Positions 33,596 through 42,219 of a stretch of 64,000 bases of DNA are shown piece after piece. Source of the stretch: an uncultured Prevotella sp. (GTDB taxonomy: Bacteria; Bacteroidota; Bacteroidia; Bacteroidales; Bacteroidaceae); the NCBI GenBank assembly GCA_937922435.1, contig CAKZVT010000011.1:62001-126000 (forward strand), read 5' to 3'. Below the pieces are notes generated by a model, which saw only the letters and a list, made by a program, of their open reading frames with translations, was not told the origin of the DNA and did no database searches. Both the position numbers and the translations under genes were made by a program. How positions within the stretch are numbered: the first letter of the stretch is position 1; the number at the start of each line of letters is the position of its first letter.

Positions 33596-35032
33596 ATGAA
33601 TTACAGTCAATTTTTAAACATGATACCGGAAGCCACGCTGATGGCTATCCTCATTATCGTCTTCATCGCCGATTTCGCATCGTCGCGCAACAGCGAGCGC
33701 AAGTGGTTCAATCCGCTTGTATGCCTGTTGATGCTCGTGCAGGTGCTTGTCAGCGTATGGCCCCAGGAGCCAACATCTGCATTTGGCGGCATGTATGTTA
33801 CTACGGCTGCGGTGAATGTAATGAAGACAATCCTTGCCGCAGGCACGCTCATCGTGCTTATACAGGCGCGCAAGTGGCTTAGCCGTACCGATACAAGTTT
33901 CAAGGAAGGCGAGTTCTACATGCTTGTAATCTCTACGCTGCTCGGTATGAACATGATGATGAGCGCAGGGCATTTCCTGATGTTCTTCCTCGGACTTGAA
34001 ATGGCTTCAGTGCCAATGGCCTGCCTTGTGGCTCTCGACAAGTACCGCCACAACTCGGCTGAAGGTGCTGCCAAGTTCATACTTACCGCAACGTTCTCAA
34101 GCGGAGTGATGCTTTACGGCATTTCGTTCATCTACGGAGCGGCTGGCACGCTTTACTTCGACGACGTGGCTACAGTGCTGGCAGCCAAGCAGAACCTTAC
34201 CATGGCAATAATGGGCATGGTGTTCTTCTTCAGCGGCTTGGGCTTCAAAATCAGCCTTGTGCCGTTCCACTTCTGGACGGCAGACGCTTACCAGGGTGCG
34301 CCGACAACCGTTACCGGCTATCTTAGCGTCATTTCCAAAGGCGCCGCTGCTTTCACGCTGATGGCAATACTGATGAAGGTATTTGCTCCGCTGACGGAGT
34401 ATTGGACATTGGTGCTTTATGTACTTGTTGTCCTGACTATCACCGTCGGCAACCTTTTCGCCATCCGTCAGAAGGACCTCAAGCGCTTCATGGCGTTCAG
34501 CTCAATTTCGCAGGCCGGTTATATCATGCTCGCCGTAATCGGCGACAGCGCGATGGGCGTAGCCGCTCTGTCTTATTATGTGCTGGTTTATGTTGTCGCC
34601 AACCTTGCAGTCTTTGCCGTTATCGGTGTCGTTGAGGAAAACAATGGCGGCGTTACTGACATGGACGCCTACAACGGCTTGTACACTACAAACCCGAAAC
34701 TCTCGCTTTTGATGACGTTTGCGCTGTTCTCGCTGGCCGGCATTCCGCCGTTCGCCGGTATGTTCAGCAAGTTCTTCGTCTTCATGGCAGCTGCTGAAGA
34801 GGGTTCGCCGCTTACTTACCTCGTGGTGTTCATAGCTTTGGTTAATACAGTAGTCAGCCTTTACTACTATCTGCTTATCGTCAAGGCGATGTACATCAAG
34901 AACTCTGAAAATCCGTTGCCTACGTTCAAGAGTGATGGCAACACCAAGCTCGCCCTTGCTATCTGCACCGCAGGCATACTGCTCTTCGGTGTATGCAGCT
35001 TCTTCTATGACTGGATAGAAATGGCGGCTTAA
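33596..35032 (+). CDS. nuoN: NADH-quinone oxidoreductase subunit N
   Basis: 478-residue third antiporter-like subunit, last gene of the operon. Conserved features are FLGLEMASVPMACLVAL (helix-5 Glu), FHFWTADAYQGAPTTVTGYLSVISKGAAAF (central Lys) and LKRFMAFSSISQAGYIML. About 14 helices. A good intrinsic terminator follows 34 bp after the stop. Confidence 0.95.
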   Translation: MNYSQFLNMIPEATLMAILIIVFIADFASSRNSERKWFNPLVCLLMLVQVLVSVWPQEPTSAFGGMYVTTAAVNVMKTILAAGTLIVLIQARKWLSRTDTSFKEGEFYMLVISTLLGMNMMMSAGHFLMFFLGLEMASVPMACLVALDKYRHNSAEGAAKFILTATFSSGVMLYGISFIYGAAGTLYFDDVATVLAAKQNLTMAIMGMVFFFSGLGFKISLVPFHFWTADAYQGAPTTVTGYLSVISKGAAAFTLMAILMKVFAPLTEYWTLVLYVLVVLTITVGNLFAIRQKDLKRFMAFSSISQAGYIMLAVIGDSAMGVAALSYYVLVYVVANLAVFAVIGVVEENNGGVTDMDAYNGLYTTNPKLSLLMTFALFSLAGIPPFAGMFSKFFVFMAAAEEGSPLTYLVVFIALVNTVVSLYYYLLIVKAMYIKNSENPLPTFKSDGNTKLALAICTAGILLFGVCSFFYDWIEMAA

Positions 35033-35065
35033 CCGTTTCTCAGTAGACAAGAGAATAAGTTACGA

Positions 35066-35100
35066 GCAGACAGGGCTATTTGGCCTTGTCTGCTTTTTTG
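35066..35100 (+). terminator. Intrinsic terminator of the nuo operon
   Basis: GCAGACAGGGC (35066-35076) pairs with GGCCTTGTCTGC (35082-35093), followed by TTTTTTG. The words resemble the GCAGACAAG family seen in other gene-end repeats. Confidence 0.85.
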
Positions 35101-35201
35101 TTGTTTATATCGCCAATGGTTTTTGTTTTTGTAATGGATGTTTTGTTTTAGGCTTTAGCGGCAATCGCCGTTTTTATGTGAACAAACATGTCTCTGTTTA
35201 T

Positions 35202-35393
35202 AAAATGCGGTCTTTCGCGTTCCAAAACACGGCAAATTGGACGCAGAAAGGCCATCTTTTGCAATGTAAAATGCGGCCTTTTGTACAGCGGTTGTTAATA
35301 GGCTGATTATCAATGTGTTATGGATGTATTATGGAAGGACGGTTAAAGCGGAACGTTTAGGCCGTCAAAACGCATTGTTTTGACGGCCTAAAC
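35202..35393. repeat. 22-bp phased palindromic array plus 17-bp perfect hairpin
   Basis: Four units start at 35202, 35224, 35246 and 35268, exactly 22 bp apart. Further on, GTTTAGGCCGTCAAAAC (35355-35371) and its exact inverse (35377-35393) form a 17-bp stem with a 5-nt loop, followed by another partial copy. The region lies between convergent nuoN and the rRNA methyltransferase gene; no gene is seen in 35033-35454. Confidence 0.85.
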
Positions 35394-35454
35394 ACATTGT
35401 TTTGACAGCTCTTATTCCGCCAGGTTACAGTTTGTTGTATGAGAAGCTGTTGCC

Positions 35455-36276
35455 TTACGGCAAGTTGTCGGTCGTGTTTCTCACCCGTAGTTGCCAGAAT
35501 GCTACGGCCGATGCCGCCGCAACGTTGAGCGAATCTACGCCGTGGTGCATTGGTATGCGCACCGTGTAGTCGGCTTTTGATATTGTGTCCGTCGGCAGAC
35601 CGTCGCCTTCCGTGCCCATTATTATGGCAAGCCGTGGCTCGTCGGCAAGTACTGGCGAGTCTAATGGGATGGATTTGTCGGTCAGGGCCATGGCTACAGT
35701 CTTGAAACCGTAGGTCTTCAGGCTGTCTGGTTCGCCGTCGAGCCATGTCCATGGGACGAGGAACACCGAGCCCATCGAAACGCGGACGGCGCGTCGGTTC
35801 AGTGGGTCGCACGAGTTTCGGGTCAACAGTACGGCATCGATGCCAAGCGCGGCGGCCGAACGGAATATGGCCCCTATGTTGGTCGTATCTACCACGTTGT
35901 CTATTACGACTATGCGTTTTGCGCCTTGGCAGACTTCTTCTACGGTCTTCGTCCTTGGCCTGCGCATGGCGCATAGCACGCCCCGCGTCAGCGTGTAGCC
36001 GGTCAGCCGCGCTAACAGGTCACGGTCTCCTGTGTACACAGGTATGTCTCCGCACCGTGATATGATGTCTGATGCGTCGCCGGTGATGTGCCTGCGCTCG
36101 CACAGCAGGGCTGTGGGTACGAGTTCGGCACTAAGCGCTGTGCGTATTACTTTCGGGCTTTCGGCAATGAATACGCCGTTGTCTGGGTTTGCGCGGTTGC
36201 GTAGTTGTGCTTCGGTAAGCGACGAGAAAACTTTTACGCCAGGCTCTTCGAGTGATTTTATGCTGATGATGGCCAT
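35455..36276 (-). CDS. TrmH/SpoU-family RNA 2'-O-methyltransferase
   Basis: 273-residue SPOUT methyltransferase with an N-terminal substrate-binding domain (SLTEAQLRNRANPDNGVFIAESPKVI) and a C-terminal knot. Motif 1 is VVDTTNIGAIFRSAAALGID, motif 2 IIMGTEGDGLP and motif 3 IPMHHGVDSLNVAAASAV. The layout fits RlmB/TsnR-like 23S rRNA 2'-O-methyltransferases, but the target nucleotide is not known. The ATG at 36276 precedes the domain; an in-frame ATG at 36339 lies upstream of the -7 box and is rejected. Confidence 0.9.
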   Translation of the reverse strand: MAIISIKSLEEPGVKVFSSLTEAQLRNRANPDNGVFIAESPKVIRTALSAELVPTALLCERRHITGDASDIISRCGDIPVYTGDRDLLARLTGYTLTRGVLCAMRRPRTKTVEEVCQGAKRIVVIDNVVDTTNIGAIFRSAAALGIDAVLLTRNSCDPLNRRAVRVSMGSVFLVPWTWLDGEPDSLKTYGFKTVAMALTDKSIPLDSPVLADEPRLAIIMGTEGDGLPTDTISKADYTVRIPMHHGVDSLNVAAASAVAFWQLRVRNTTDNLP

Positions 36277-36314
36277 TATGATTATGGAAAAATAGTAATG
36301 TCTTGTTTGTTGTG

Positions 36315-36322
36315 CAAAGTTA
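36315..36322 (-). promoter_or_regulatory. Putative -7 box of the SpoU methyltransferase gene
   Basis: CAAAGTTA on plus reads TAACTTTG on minus, 38 bp upstream of the ATG at 36276. The -33 is weak. Confidence 0.5.
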
Positions 36323-36423
36323 TGCGTTTTTGTTATCATTTTTGCAGTTCCCGGCTTTTAATTTCCCATGTGTCAACCTCTTTATGTAAATTTCGGTTGA
36401 ATTAAAGTATCTTTCTTATAAAT

Positions 36424-36455
36424 TTCGCTTAATCGGAATTTTACATTATCTTTGC
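36424..36455 (+). promoter_or_regulatory. Putative promoter of RNase P RNA
   Basis: TATCTTTG (36448-36455) with a TTTC-type -33 (36424-36427, 20-bp spacing). It would start transcription near 36462, about 70 nt before the P1 helix. Confidence 0.55.
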
Positions 36456-36529
36456 ATTCGGATAGGCGTTGACGGCAATATATTGGCATGATTCCGTATT
36501 GCCGTTGACGGGTATTTGACATTGTGAAT

Positions 36530-36906
36530 ACAGTACCCCGGTCTGCCGCTGGCATCTGACAGGTGCGAGAGGAAAGTCCGGGCAGCGCAGGACACTCCAC
36601 TTCTGAAAATGGAAGATGCCGGTGACGGTATGATATGGCAGAAGAAAACAACCGCCCATACACGTTGTGGGTAAGGGTGAGAAGGTAGTGTAAGAGACTA
36701 CCAGGCGGCAGGCGACTGTCGTGCTGTGCCATCTGGAGGCTGCAAGTTCGCGTAAACCGTCGTCTGAGGGCTGTCCGTCCGATGCTTGCAACGACGGAGG
36801 GTGGAACGCTTGAGCCGTAAAGTGATTTGCGGCGTAGATAAATGGCAGGCACCGCCGGTGGCCGTAAGACCGAGGCGGAACAGAACCCGGCTTATAGGGG
36901 TGCTGT
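36530..36906 (+). ncRNA. rnpB: RNase P RNA component, bacterial type A-like
   Basis: The catalytic RNA that trims tRNA 5' leaders. The conserved GAGAGGAAAGTCCGGGC (P4 and CR-I) begins about 40 nt in, and CAGAACCCGGCTTAT (CR-V and P4') lies near the end. ACAGTACCCC (36530-36539) and GGGGTGCTGT (36897-36906) pair to close helix P1. The GGCAGGCGACTGT and GAGGGCTGTCCGTCC segments are also recognisable. Length of about 377 nt is normal. Ends are set by P1 pairing and may shift by a few bases. It lies between a minus-strand methyltransferase and the plus-strand yihY gene. Confidence 0.95.
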
Positions 36907-36967
36907 GTTCATTTTTGTTTCTAATCCCTATGGCATAGGGAATTCTTGTTAACCAATCAGGTGTATT

Positions 36968-38287
36968 ATGAAGAAACGGATTGCTCGGATTATAGACTTT
37001 CTAAAGGTCGGAATTTGGCACGTCAGAAAGAAGGATGTTCCTACATGGAAATATTTTGTGTATGGCGCGGCAAAGAAATTGCTGTTGGCAGTGGAACGTG
37101 CTACAACCAAACGCATGGTTGATGCCGCCTCGGCGCTTACATATTCTACCTTGCTGGCAATAGTGCCCATCATGGCTGTTGTTTTTGCCGTTGCACGTGG
37201 GTTCGGTTATAATAAATATATGGAGAGTTGGTTTCGTGACGCCCTTGCAAGCCAGCCCCAGGCGGCCGAAGTTATTGTAGGTTTCGTCAATTCTTATCTT
37301 GTACATACAAAAAGCGGAGTGTTCCTTGGCGTTGGTCTTATCTTCATGCTGTGGACTGTTTTCATGCTTGTCGGCAATATAGAGCAGACATTCAATTATA
37401 TTTGGCAGGTGAAGAAGCCTCGCAGCCTTTTCCGCACTGTAACCGACTACATGGCAATGTTCCTGCTTGTTCCAATTGTCATAGTAGTGACATCGGGATT
37501 GTCGATATTTGTGGCTACCGTGTCAGACAGCATGGAAGGGTATGCATTGTTGGCGCCTGTTATGAGGTTTGTCATAGCGTTGATGCCATACGTGTTCATG
37601 TCGGCTGTTTTCGTGGCTCTTTATGTGTTCATGCCAAATACAAAGGTGAAGCTAAGTTGTGCGATAGTTCCTGGCATATTGGCCGGTGTCGCGATGCAGG
37701 GATTGCAGCTGGTGTACATTCATTCGCAGATATGGGTCAGCAGTTACAATGCGATTTACGGTTCTTTTGCCGCTCTTCCGTTGTTTATGTTGTGGGTGCA
37801 GATATCTTGGACTATATGTCTTTTTGGTGCGGAGCTATGTTATACCAGCCAGAATCTTGAAGATTTTGCATTCAGGGCTAAGACGGAGGATATCAGCCAT
37901 CGTTACCGACTGATGATGAGTGTAATGCTGGCATCCATTATATGCAAGCGTTTTGACGAGGGAGGCCGGCCTTATACGGCTTTGGAGCTGAAGTTGAAGA
38001 CTGGCATTCCTGTAAGGATTGTGAACGATTTGTTGTACGAGTTGACACGTGTGCATATAATAATAGAGGTTACAGGCGACGAAAAAGGGCAGGAGGGAAT
38101 GTTCCAGCCAGCCGAAACTACCGAAAAGTTAAGTGTTGGCACTTTGGTCGACAGATTGGAGTCAGAAGGCCGTTGGCCGATAGAGATAGATATGGATTTG
38201 CTTGATTCTGATAATTGGAGGCATATTATAGCCATGCGTTCTGAATATCTTGACAGGCAGAGGAACGTGTTGCTTAAAGATATGTGA
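36968..38287 (+). CDS. YihY/BrkB family inner-membrane protein
   Basis: 439 residues. Residues about 40-290 form the six-helix YihY core (ASALTYSTLLAIVPIMAVVFAVARGF; SYNAIYGSFAALPLFMLWVQISWTICLFGAEL). The C-terminal about 150 residues form a soluble domain resembling a winged helix (VMLASIICKRFDEGGRPYTALELKLKTGIPVRIVNDLLYEL). These proteins were once annotated RNase BN in error; the function is not established. It starts 61 bp after RNase P RNA and ends at a bidirectional terminator. Confidence 0.92.
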   Translation: MKKRIARIIDFLKVGIWHVRKKDVPTWKYFVYGAAKKLLLAVERATTKRMVDAASALTYSTLLAIVPIMAVVFAVARGFGYNKYMESWFRDALASQPQAAEVIVGFVNSYLVHTKSGVFLGVGLIFMLWTVFMLVGNIEQTFNYIWQVKKPRSLFRTVTDYMAMFLLVPIVIVVTSGLSIFVATVSDSMEGYALLAPVMRFVIALMPYVFMSAVFVALYVFMPNTKVKLSCAIVPGILAGVAMQGLQLVYIHSQIWVSSYNAIYGSFAALPLFMLWVQISWTICLFGAELCYTSQNLEDFAFRAKTEDISHRYRLMMSVMLASIICKRFDEGGRPYTALELKLKTGIPVRIVNDLLYELTRVHIIIEVTGDEKGQEGMFQPAETTEKLSVGTLVDRLESEGRWPIEIDMDLLDSDNWRHIIAMRSEYLDRQRNVLLKDM

Positions 38288-38296
38288 TTAAAAAAC

Positions 38297-38336
38297 AAAA
38301 AGGTCAGGGATGTTGTCTGTATCATCCCTGACCTTC
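38297..38336. terminator. Bidirectional terminator between yihY and RNase G genes
   Basis: AAGGTCAGGGATG (38300-38312) and CATCCCTGACCTT (38323-38335) form a perfect 13-bp stem with a 10-nt loop. It is flanked by an A-rich run on the left and reaches the RNase G stop codon on the right, serving both convergent transcripts. Confidence 0.85.
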
Positions 38337-39911
38337 TCATTTTGTCTCAATTTCTTCCTTCATGTCGATAAAATGCCTCTCTTTGTCATAGAATTCATAT
38401 TGCAAGAGAGCCATTTTCTGCGAAGGAACCACATGCACCCCACGTCCGTATTTCATCTGCCATTTGCGTTTCAGACTGATGAAACCCTGGTTTATGTATG
38501 CCGCGACGTATGGATGTACATGCAAATAGAATTTCTTGACGCCAATCTTGTTGACAAGTCTGTCTATTTTCCTCTCCAGTTGTTCTACGAAAAGTATGCT
38601 TGACTTGATTTTGCCTGTGCCGAAGCACGTAGGACATGTTTCTTCAACGTTCACGTCGATTGCCGGACGGACTCTCTGCCTTGTGATTTGCATCAGTCCG
38701 AATTTGCTTAGCGGCAGGATGTTGTGGCGCGCCCTGTCTTTCTGCATGTTCTTGCACATCCGCTCGTACAGCATCTGCCGGTCTTCCGCAAGGTTCATGT
38801 CGATAAAGTCGACCACGATGATACCTCCCATGTCCCTTAGCCTGAGCTGGCGTGCGAGTTCGTCCGCCGCGCCGAGGTTAACGTCCAATGCGTTGGCTTC
38901 TTGTCCGTTGGCGGAACGTGTACGGTTGCCGCTGTTCACGTCAACTACGTGCAGTGCTTCCGTGTGTTCTATTATGAGGTATGCGCCATGTTTGTAGTTT
39001 ACTATTTTCCCGAAACTCGATTTTATCTGCTTTGTGATGTTGAAGTTGTCAAAGATAGGCACATTGCCTGTGTACATTTTCACTATGCCAGCCTTTTCAG
39101 GGGCGATTAGTGTGACATAGTGTTTCACCTCCTTGTATATTTCCTCGTCGTTTACGTAGATGTTCTCATACGACGGGTTGAACAGGTCGCGCAGCAATGC
39201 CACGACCCTGCTTGTCTCCTCATATACGAGTTGAGGTCTTTTTTCTGTTTTCTGTACTTTGGTAATGGCATCCTCCCAACGCTTTAAGAGGATTTTCAGT
39301 TCGGTGTCGAGTTCGGCTACACGTTTGCCTTCGGCCACAGTACGTACTATGATTCCGAAGTTTTTTGGCCTTATGCTGTTGATTAGCTGTTTCAGCCTTG
39401 CGCGCTCCTCGCCGCTTTTGATTTTTGAAGAAACCGAAACTTTATCGTTGAATGGTATGAGCACCAAGTACCTTCCGGCGAAGCTAAGTTCGCCCGTCAG
39501 CCTTGGCCCTTTGGTCGATATTGGCTCTTTCACTATCTGCACCATGACCTCTTGTCCGACTTTCAGCGTAGTCTGAATGCTGCCGTCTTTCTTAAGGTCG
39601 GGCAGGCGCGTGGCCTTTGAGAACGGATAAAGTTTCTTCCTGTCGCTTTGTACTTGCTTCAAGTACTTTTCGTAAGAGCTGAATTGACTTCCTAAGTCAA
39701 GGTAATGGAGAAAGGCGTCGCGTTCGAATCCTACATCCACAAAGCAGGCGTTAAGCCCCGGCATCAGTTTTTTCACCTTTGCCATGTAGATGTTTCCAAC
39801 AGAGAACGAGGCCGAGCGTTGCTCGGTTTGATACTCTACCAGATTTTTGTCTTCCAGCAGGGCAATCGATATGTCTTTCTGTTGGACGTCAATTACTACT
39901 TCGCTGGTCAT
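38337..39911 (-). CDS. rng: Ribonuclease G/E family endoribonuclease
   Basis: 524 residues. It cleaves single-stranded AU-rich RNA for rRNA maturation and mRNA decay. An S1 domain (about 35-125; GNIYMAKVKKLMPGLNACFVDVGFERDAFL) is followed by the RNase H-like and DNase I-like core with catalytic GGIIVVDFIDM and the zinc-link CPTCFGTGK. The C-terminal scaffold of E. coli RNase E is absent, so it corresponds to RNase G length. It appears to be third in an HU / small basic protein / rng set, with 112 bp before it. Confidence 0.95.
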   Translation of the reverse strand: MTSEVVIDVQQKDISIALLEDKNLVEYQTEQRSASFSVGNIYMAKVKKLMPGLNACFVDVGFERDAFLHYLDLGSQFSSYEKYLKQVQSDRKKLYPFSKATRLPDLKKDGSIQTTLKVGQEVMVQIVKEPISTKGPRLTGELSFAGRYLVLIPFNDKVSVSSKIKSGEERARLKQLINSIRPKNFGIIVRTVAEGKRVAELDTELKILLKRWEDAITKVQKTEKRPQLVYEETSRVVALLRDLFNPSYENIYVNDEEIYKEVKHYVTLIAPEKAGIVKMYTGNVPIFDNFNITKQIKSSFGKIVNYKHGAYLIIEHTEALHVVDVNSGNRTRSANGQEANALDVNLGAADELARQLRLRDMGGIIVVDFIDMNLAEDRQMLYERMCKNMQKDRARHNILPLSKFGLMQITRQRVRPAIDVNVEETCPTCFGTGKIKSSILFVEQLERKIDRLVNKIGVKKFYLHVHPYVAAYINQGFISLKRKWQMKYGRGVHVVPSQKMALLQYEFYDKERHFIDMKEEIETK

Positions 39912-40023
39912 TTCCTGTTGTTCAACTTGGTTGTCAATAAAATGGGCATACCGGCACTTTCACACGTTGCATCTGTGCCGGTGTGCCCGTTGTTTTGAGA
40001 CGGCAGGCGGTAAGGTTTGTGCC

Positions 40024-40113
40024 TTACTTGCTCTTGTGCCTGTTCTTTCTCAGTCTTTTCTTACGCTTGTGCGTAGCCATCTTGTGGCCCTTCTTTTTCT
40101 TACCGTTTGGCAT
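40024..40113 (-). CDS. 29-residue highly basic protein, mS38/bS22 (COX24 C-terminal)-like
   Basis: A 29-codon gene with ATG at 40113 and TAA at 40024-40026. It begins MPNGKKKKGHKM and ends with a run of Lys/Arg/His; 15 of 29 residues are Lys or Arg and three are His. The KRKKRLRKNRHK pattern recalls the short ribosome-associated proteins of the AURKAIP1/COX24 (mS38, bS22) family. It lies 45 bp after HU and before rng, a position I recall for similar small genes in Bacteroidales. It is too short for confident homology; the ribosomal role is inference. Confidence 0.7.
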   Translation of the reverse strand: MPNGKKKKGHKMATHKRKKRLRKNRHKSK

Positions 40114-40158
40114 AATTATTAGTTTTAAAAGTTATTTGATATTGATTGGTTCTGCCTT

Positions 40159-40440
40159 TTATTCGCCCTTCATCTTTGCAACGAAGCTCTTTGCGGGCTT
40201 GAAGCAGGGGAAGTCGTGTGCGGCTATCACCAAAGTGGTGTTCTTTGATATGTTGCGCGCAGTCTTTTCCGCACGGTGTTTCACCACGAAACTGCCGAAG
40301 CCGCGCAGATAGACGTTTTCCTTCTTTTCGAGCATGCTGTTCTTGATTACTTCCATGAACGCTTCGATAGTAGTGGAAACGTCTTTCTTTGTGATGCCTG
40401 TAGACATCACGATTTCCTCGATTATGTCTGCTTTGGTCAT
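40159..40440 (-). CDS. HU family DNA-binding protein
   Basis: 93-residue nucleoid protein that bends DNA as a dimer. The N-terminal helices (MTKADIIEEIVMSTGITKKDV) and the arm motif VYLRGFGSFVVKHRAEKTARNISKNT match the HU/IHF fold; the DNA-intercalating position falls in the arm. The C-terminal PCFKPAKSFVAKMKG is typical. It heads the minus-strand unit with the 29-residue basic protein and rng. Confidence 0.95.
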   Translation of the reverse strand: MTKADIIEEIVMSTGITKKDVSTTIEAFMEVIKNSMLEKKENVYLRGFGSFVVKHRAEKTARNISKNTTLVIAAHDFPCFKPAKSFVAKMKGE

Positions 40441-40495
40441 GTCGTTTTACAATATTTTCAGTGTTATTGTTTTATGTGCATCATTTTTGAGCGTG

Positions 40496-40525
40496 CAAAT
40501 ATACTGCTTTTTGTCGTGAAACGGA
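40496..40525 (-). promoter_or_regulatory. Promoter of the HU gene
   Basis: On minus, TATATTTG (plus 40496-40503) with a TTTC at plus 40522-40525 (18-bp spacing), about 55 bp before the start codon. Confidence 0.6.
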
Positions 40526-40724
40526 AATTTATTTTGCTTTTTTTGCTAAAACGTGTTATAAATCATGCAGTTACGTGAAGGTGTCGGTTTATGTCCGGTT
40601 GGTGAGCCTACGCCTGTACATTATATGTAAGCACATGTCTCATTTGTTGCTGTTTTAACGTTTTGTCTCCCATTTTGTCATTCCGTCCATGTTCATGAAA
40701 ACTTTTAAAATAGCTTTGCTGCAT

Positions 40725-40925
40725 GCCTGTTTGTACCGTCCTGCCATGCCGTTTGCTGTCTTTAACTGTGCCGTTTGCCGTGTCTTGCATTGCGATTTGC
40801 CGTGTTTTGCAAACCGAAAGGTGGGCTTTTGCCTGCTGCTTAAGCCGCTAATACGTCGCGTTTCGACGGCATTTGTGTATGAAAAATGCCGTTTTTGCGT
40901 TTCCGTAAGCGTGTTTTTATTGCAC
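40725..40925. repeat. Degenerate 22-bp-period array in the 852-bp HU/fimbrillin intergenic region
   Basis: TGCCGTTTGC (40747-40756), TGCCGTTTGC (40769-40778) and TGCGATTTGC (40791-40800) are exactly 22 bp apart. Further units (CCGAAAGGTGGGCTTTTG; GCGTTTCGACGGCATTTG; GAAAAATGCCGTTTTTGC) continue to about 40925. This is the longest diverged array with the one before the OmpA-like gene. The rest of 40441-41292 holds the HU promoter and the fimbrillin promoter; open frames here are not credible genes. Confidence 0.7.
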
Positions 40926-41152
40926 ACTTCGGCAAGTTCTCCAGTTAAAGTCCATGCTTACAGCGTGTTACGTTTGCACGCTGAAAACCGCCGTATTTCC
41001 GTCCGTTTCCTTTCAGTTTCCGGCAAACCTCGTTGTAGAGCGTCAACGAAAATCACGTTGTAAGCCGTTTGCATTGATATCTTACAAAGTGTTGGTTACG
41101 TGGCAATACGGCCTCTTATTTCATAAAATTTTGGTTATGAACCATTATGAAC

Positions 41153-41183
41153 TTGTTTTGTGTTTGTAAAAGTAGTATTTTTG
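41153..41183 (+). promoter_or_regulatory. Promoter of the fimbrillin/protease/kinase cluster
   Basis: TTG (41153-41155) and TATTTTTG (41176-41183), spacing 20 bp, about 110 bp before the first gene. No further consensus promoter was noted between the eight genes. Confidence 0.65.
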
Positions 41184-41292
41184 CCACAGAAAACAAACAA
41201 TGTTGGTGTACAGTTGCCTCAGCTACGGGCGTCAGCATGGAATGTTATTGATTTTATATTGGCATAGACACATTATTAAATATTAATAAATC

Positions 41293-42219
41293 ATGAAAAC
41301 GGCGAAATATTTTATAGCATTTGCTTTTGTGGCAGCCGTGCTTTGCTCTTGCTCGTCCGGGAGCGAGGATACTTCGCCGGATACATCCGAACCATCATTG
41401 CCGCAGGGCAAGTTGCCTATAACCATAAGCACATCGGTCAATGCGTTGGAGGATACACGCGTTACCGATTATGCCTTTGAACAAGGCGACAAGGTTGGGA
41501 TTTACGTTGTCAACCGCAATGCTGGCAGCTCGTCAAATCCTTTAATGCCACAGGGTAATTATGTTGATAATGTGCTGTTTACGTATGACGGCACATGGAG
41601 TGCAGCCTCGCCTGTCTATTGGCTTGACAATGAGACGCGTGCCGACTTCTATCTCTATTATCCTTACATGGTATCAGTGCCGGATGCCAGAGCGATGGCA
41701 TTCAACCTCAATGCCGACCAAAGCAGCGAAGAGGCATATAAAGCGAGCGACGTAATCGTTGGTGCGGCACTTGATGTGGCGCCGACTGAAAGTGCGGTTG
41801 CAATAACGGCAAGGCATGTAATGAGCCAAATCTTCATAACCCTCGTTCCTGGAAACGGTTTTACGGAGGAAAGCCTTGCGGCATCCGATGTGTCTGTAAA
41901 GGTCAATGGCGTGAGAACGGGGGCTTTGGTCGATATAGCCAACGGTTCTGTCACCGCAACGGGAGAAACCTCCTCGGTGGCTACATGGCATATTGACGGG
42001 GCGTATAAAGCCGTCATCGTGCCGCAGGACGTGGCAGAAGGAAACCTCATCACGGTCAATATTGACCGCAACGTGCTTAATTTCAAAAAAGCATTCACCT
42101 TCGTCGGTGGCAAGCGTCACCGGTTCACTATAACCCTGAATAAGACAGGCAGTGGCATCAATGTGACTATCGACCAGTGGGACGACGACGGGACAGATAA
42201 TGGTGGAGTGGCAGAGTGA
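41293..42219 (+). CDS. Fimbrillin-family lipoprotein
   Basis: 308 residues. The signal peptide ends in a CSC lipobox around residue 19. The mature part has the Mfa_like_1/fimbrillin pattern: TRVTDYAFEQGDKVGIYV, WLDNETRADFYLYYPY, YKASDVIVGAA, MSQIFITLVPG and a C-terminal KRHRFTITLNK strand before the acidic tail INVTIDQWDDD. Such proteins are lipid-anchored precursors of fimbrial subunits or cell-surface adhesins. It is first of eight closely spaced genes; a 113-bp gap precedes the chimeric protease. Confidence 0.88.
   Translation: MKTAKYFIAFAFVAAVLCSCSSGSEDTSPDTSEPSLPQGKLPITISTSVNALEDTRVTDYAFEQGDKVGIYVVNRNAGSSSNPLMPQGNYVDNVLFTYDGTWSAASPVYWLDNETRADFYLYYPYMVSVPDARAMAFNLNADQSSEEAYKASDVIVGAALDVAPTESAVAITARHVMSQIFITLVPGNGFTEESLAASDVSVKVNGVRTGALVDIANGSVTATGETSSVATWHIDGAYKAVIVPQDVAEGNLITVNIDRNVLNFKKAFTFVGGKRHRFTITLNKTGSGINVTIDQWDDDGTDNGGVAE

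Noticed and set aside
40689..41063. 124-codon open frame upstream of the fimbrillin cluster
   Set aside because: It follows the 22-bp repeat composition, encodes a Cys/Leu/Arg-rich sequence with no recognisable domain, and diverged copies of the same words occur in other gaps.
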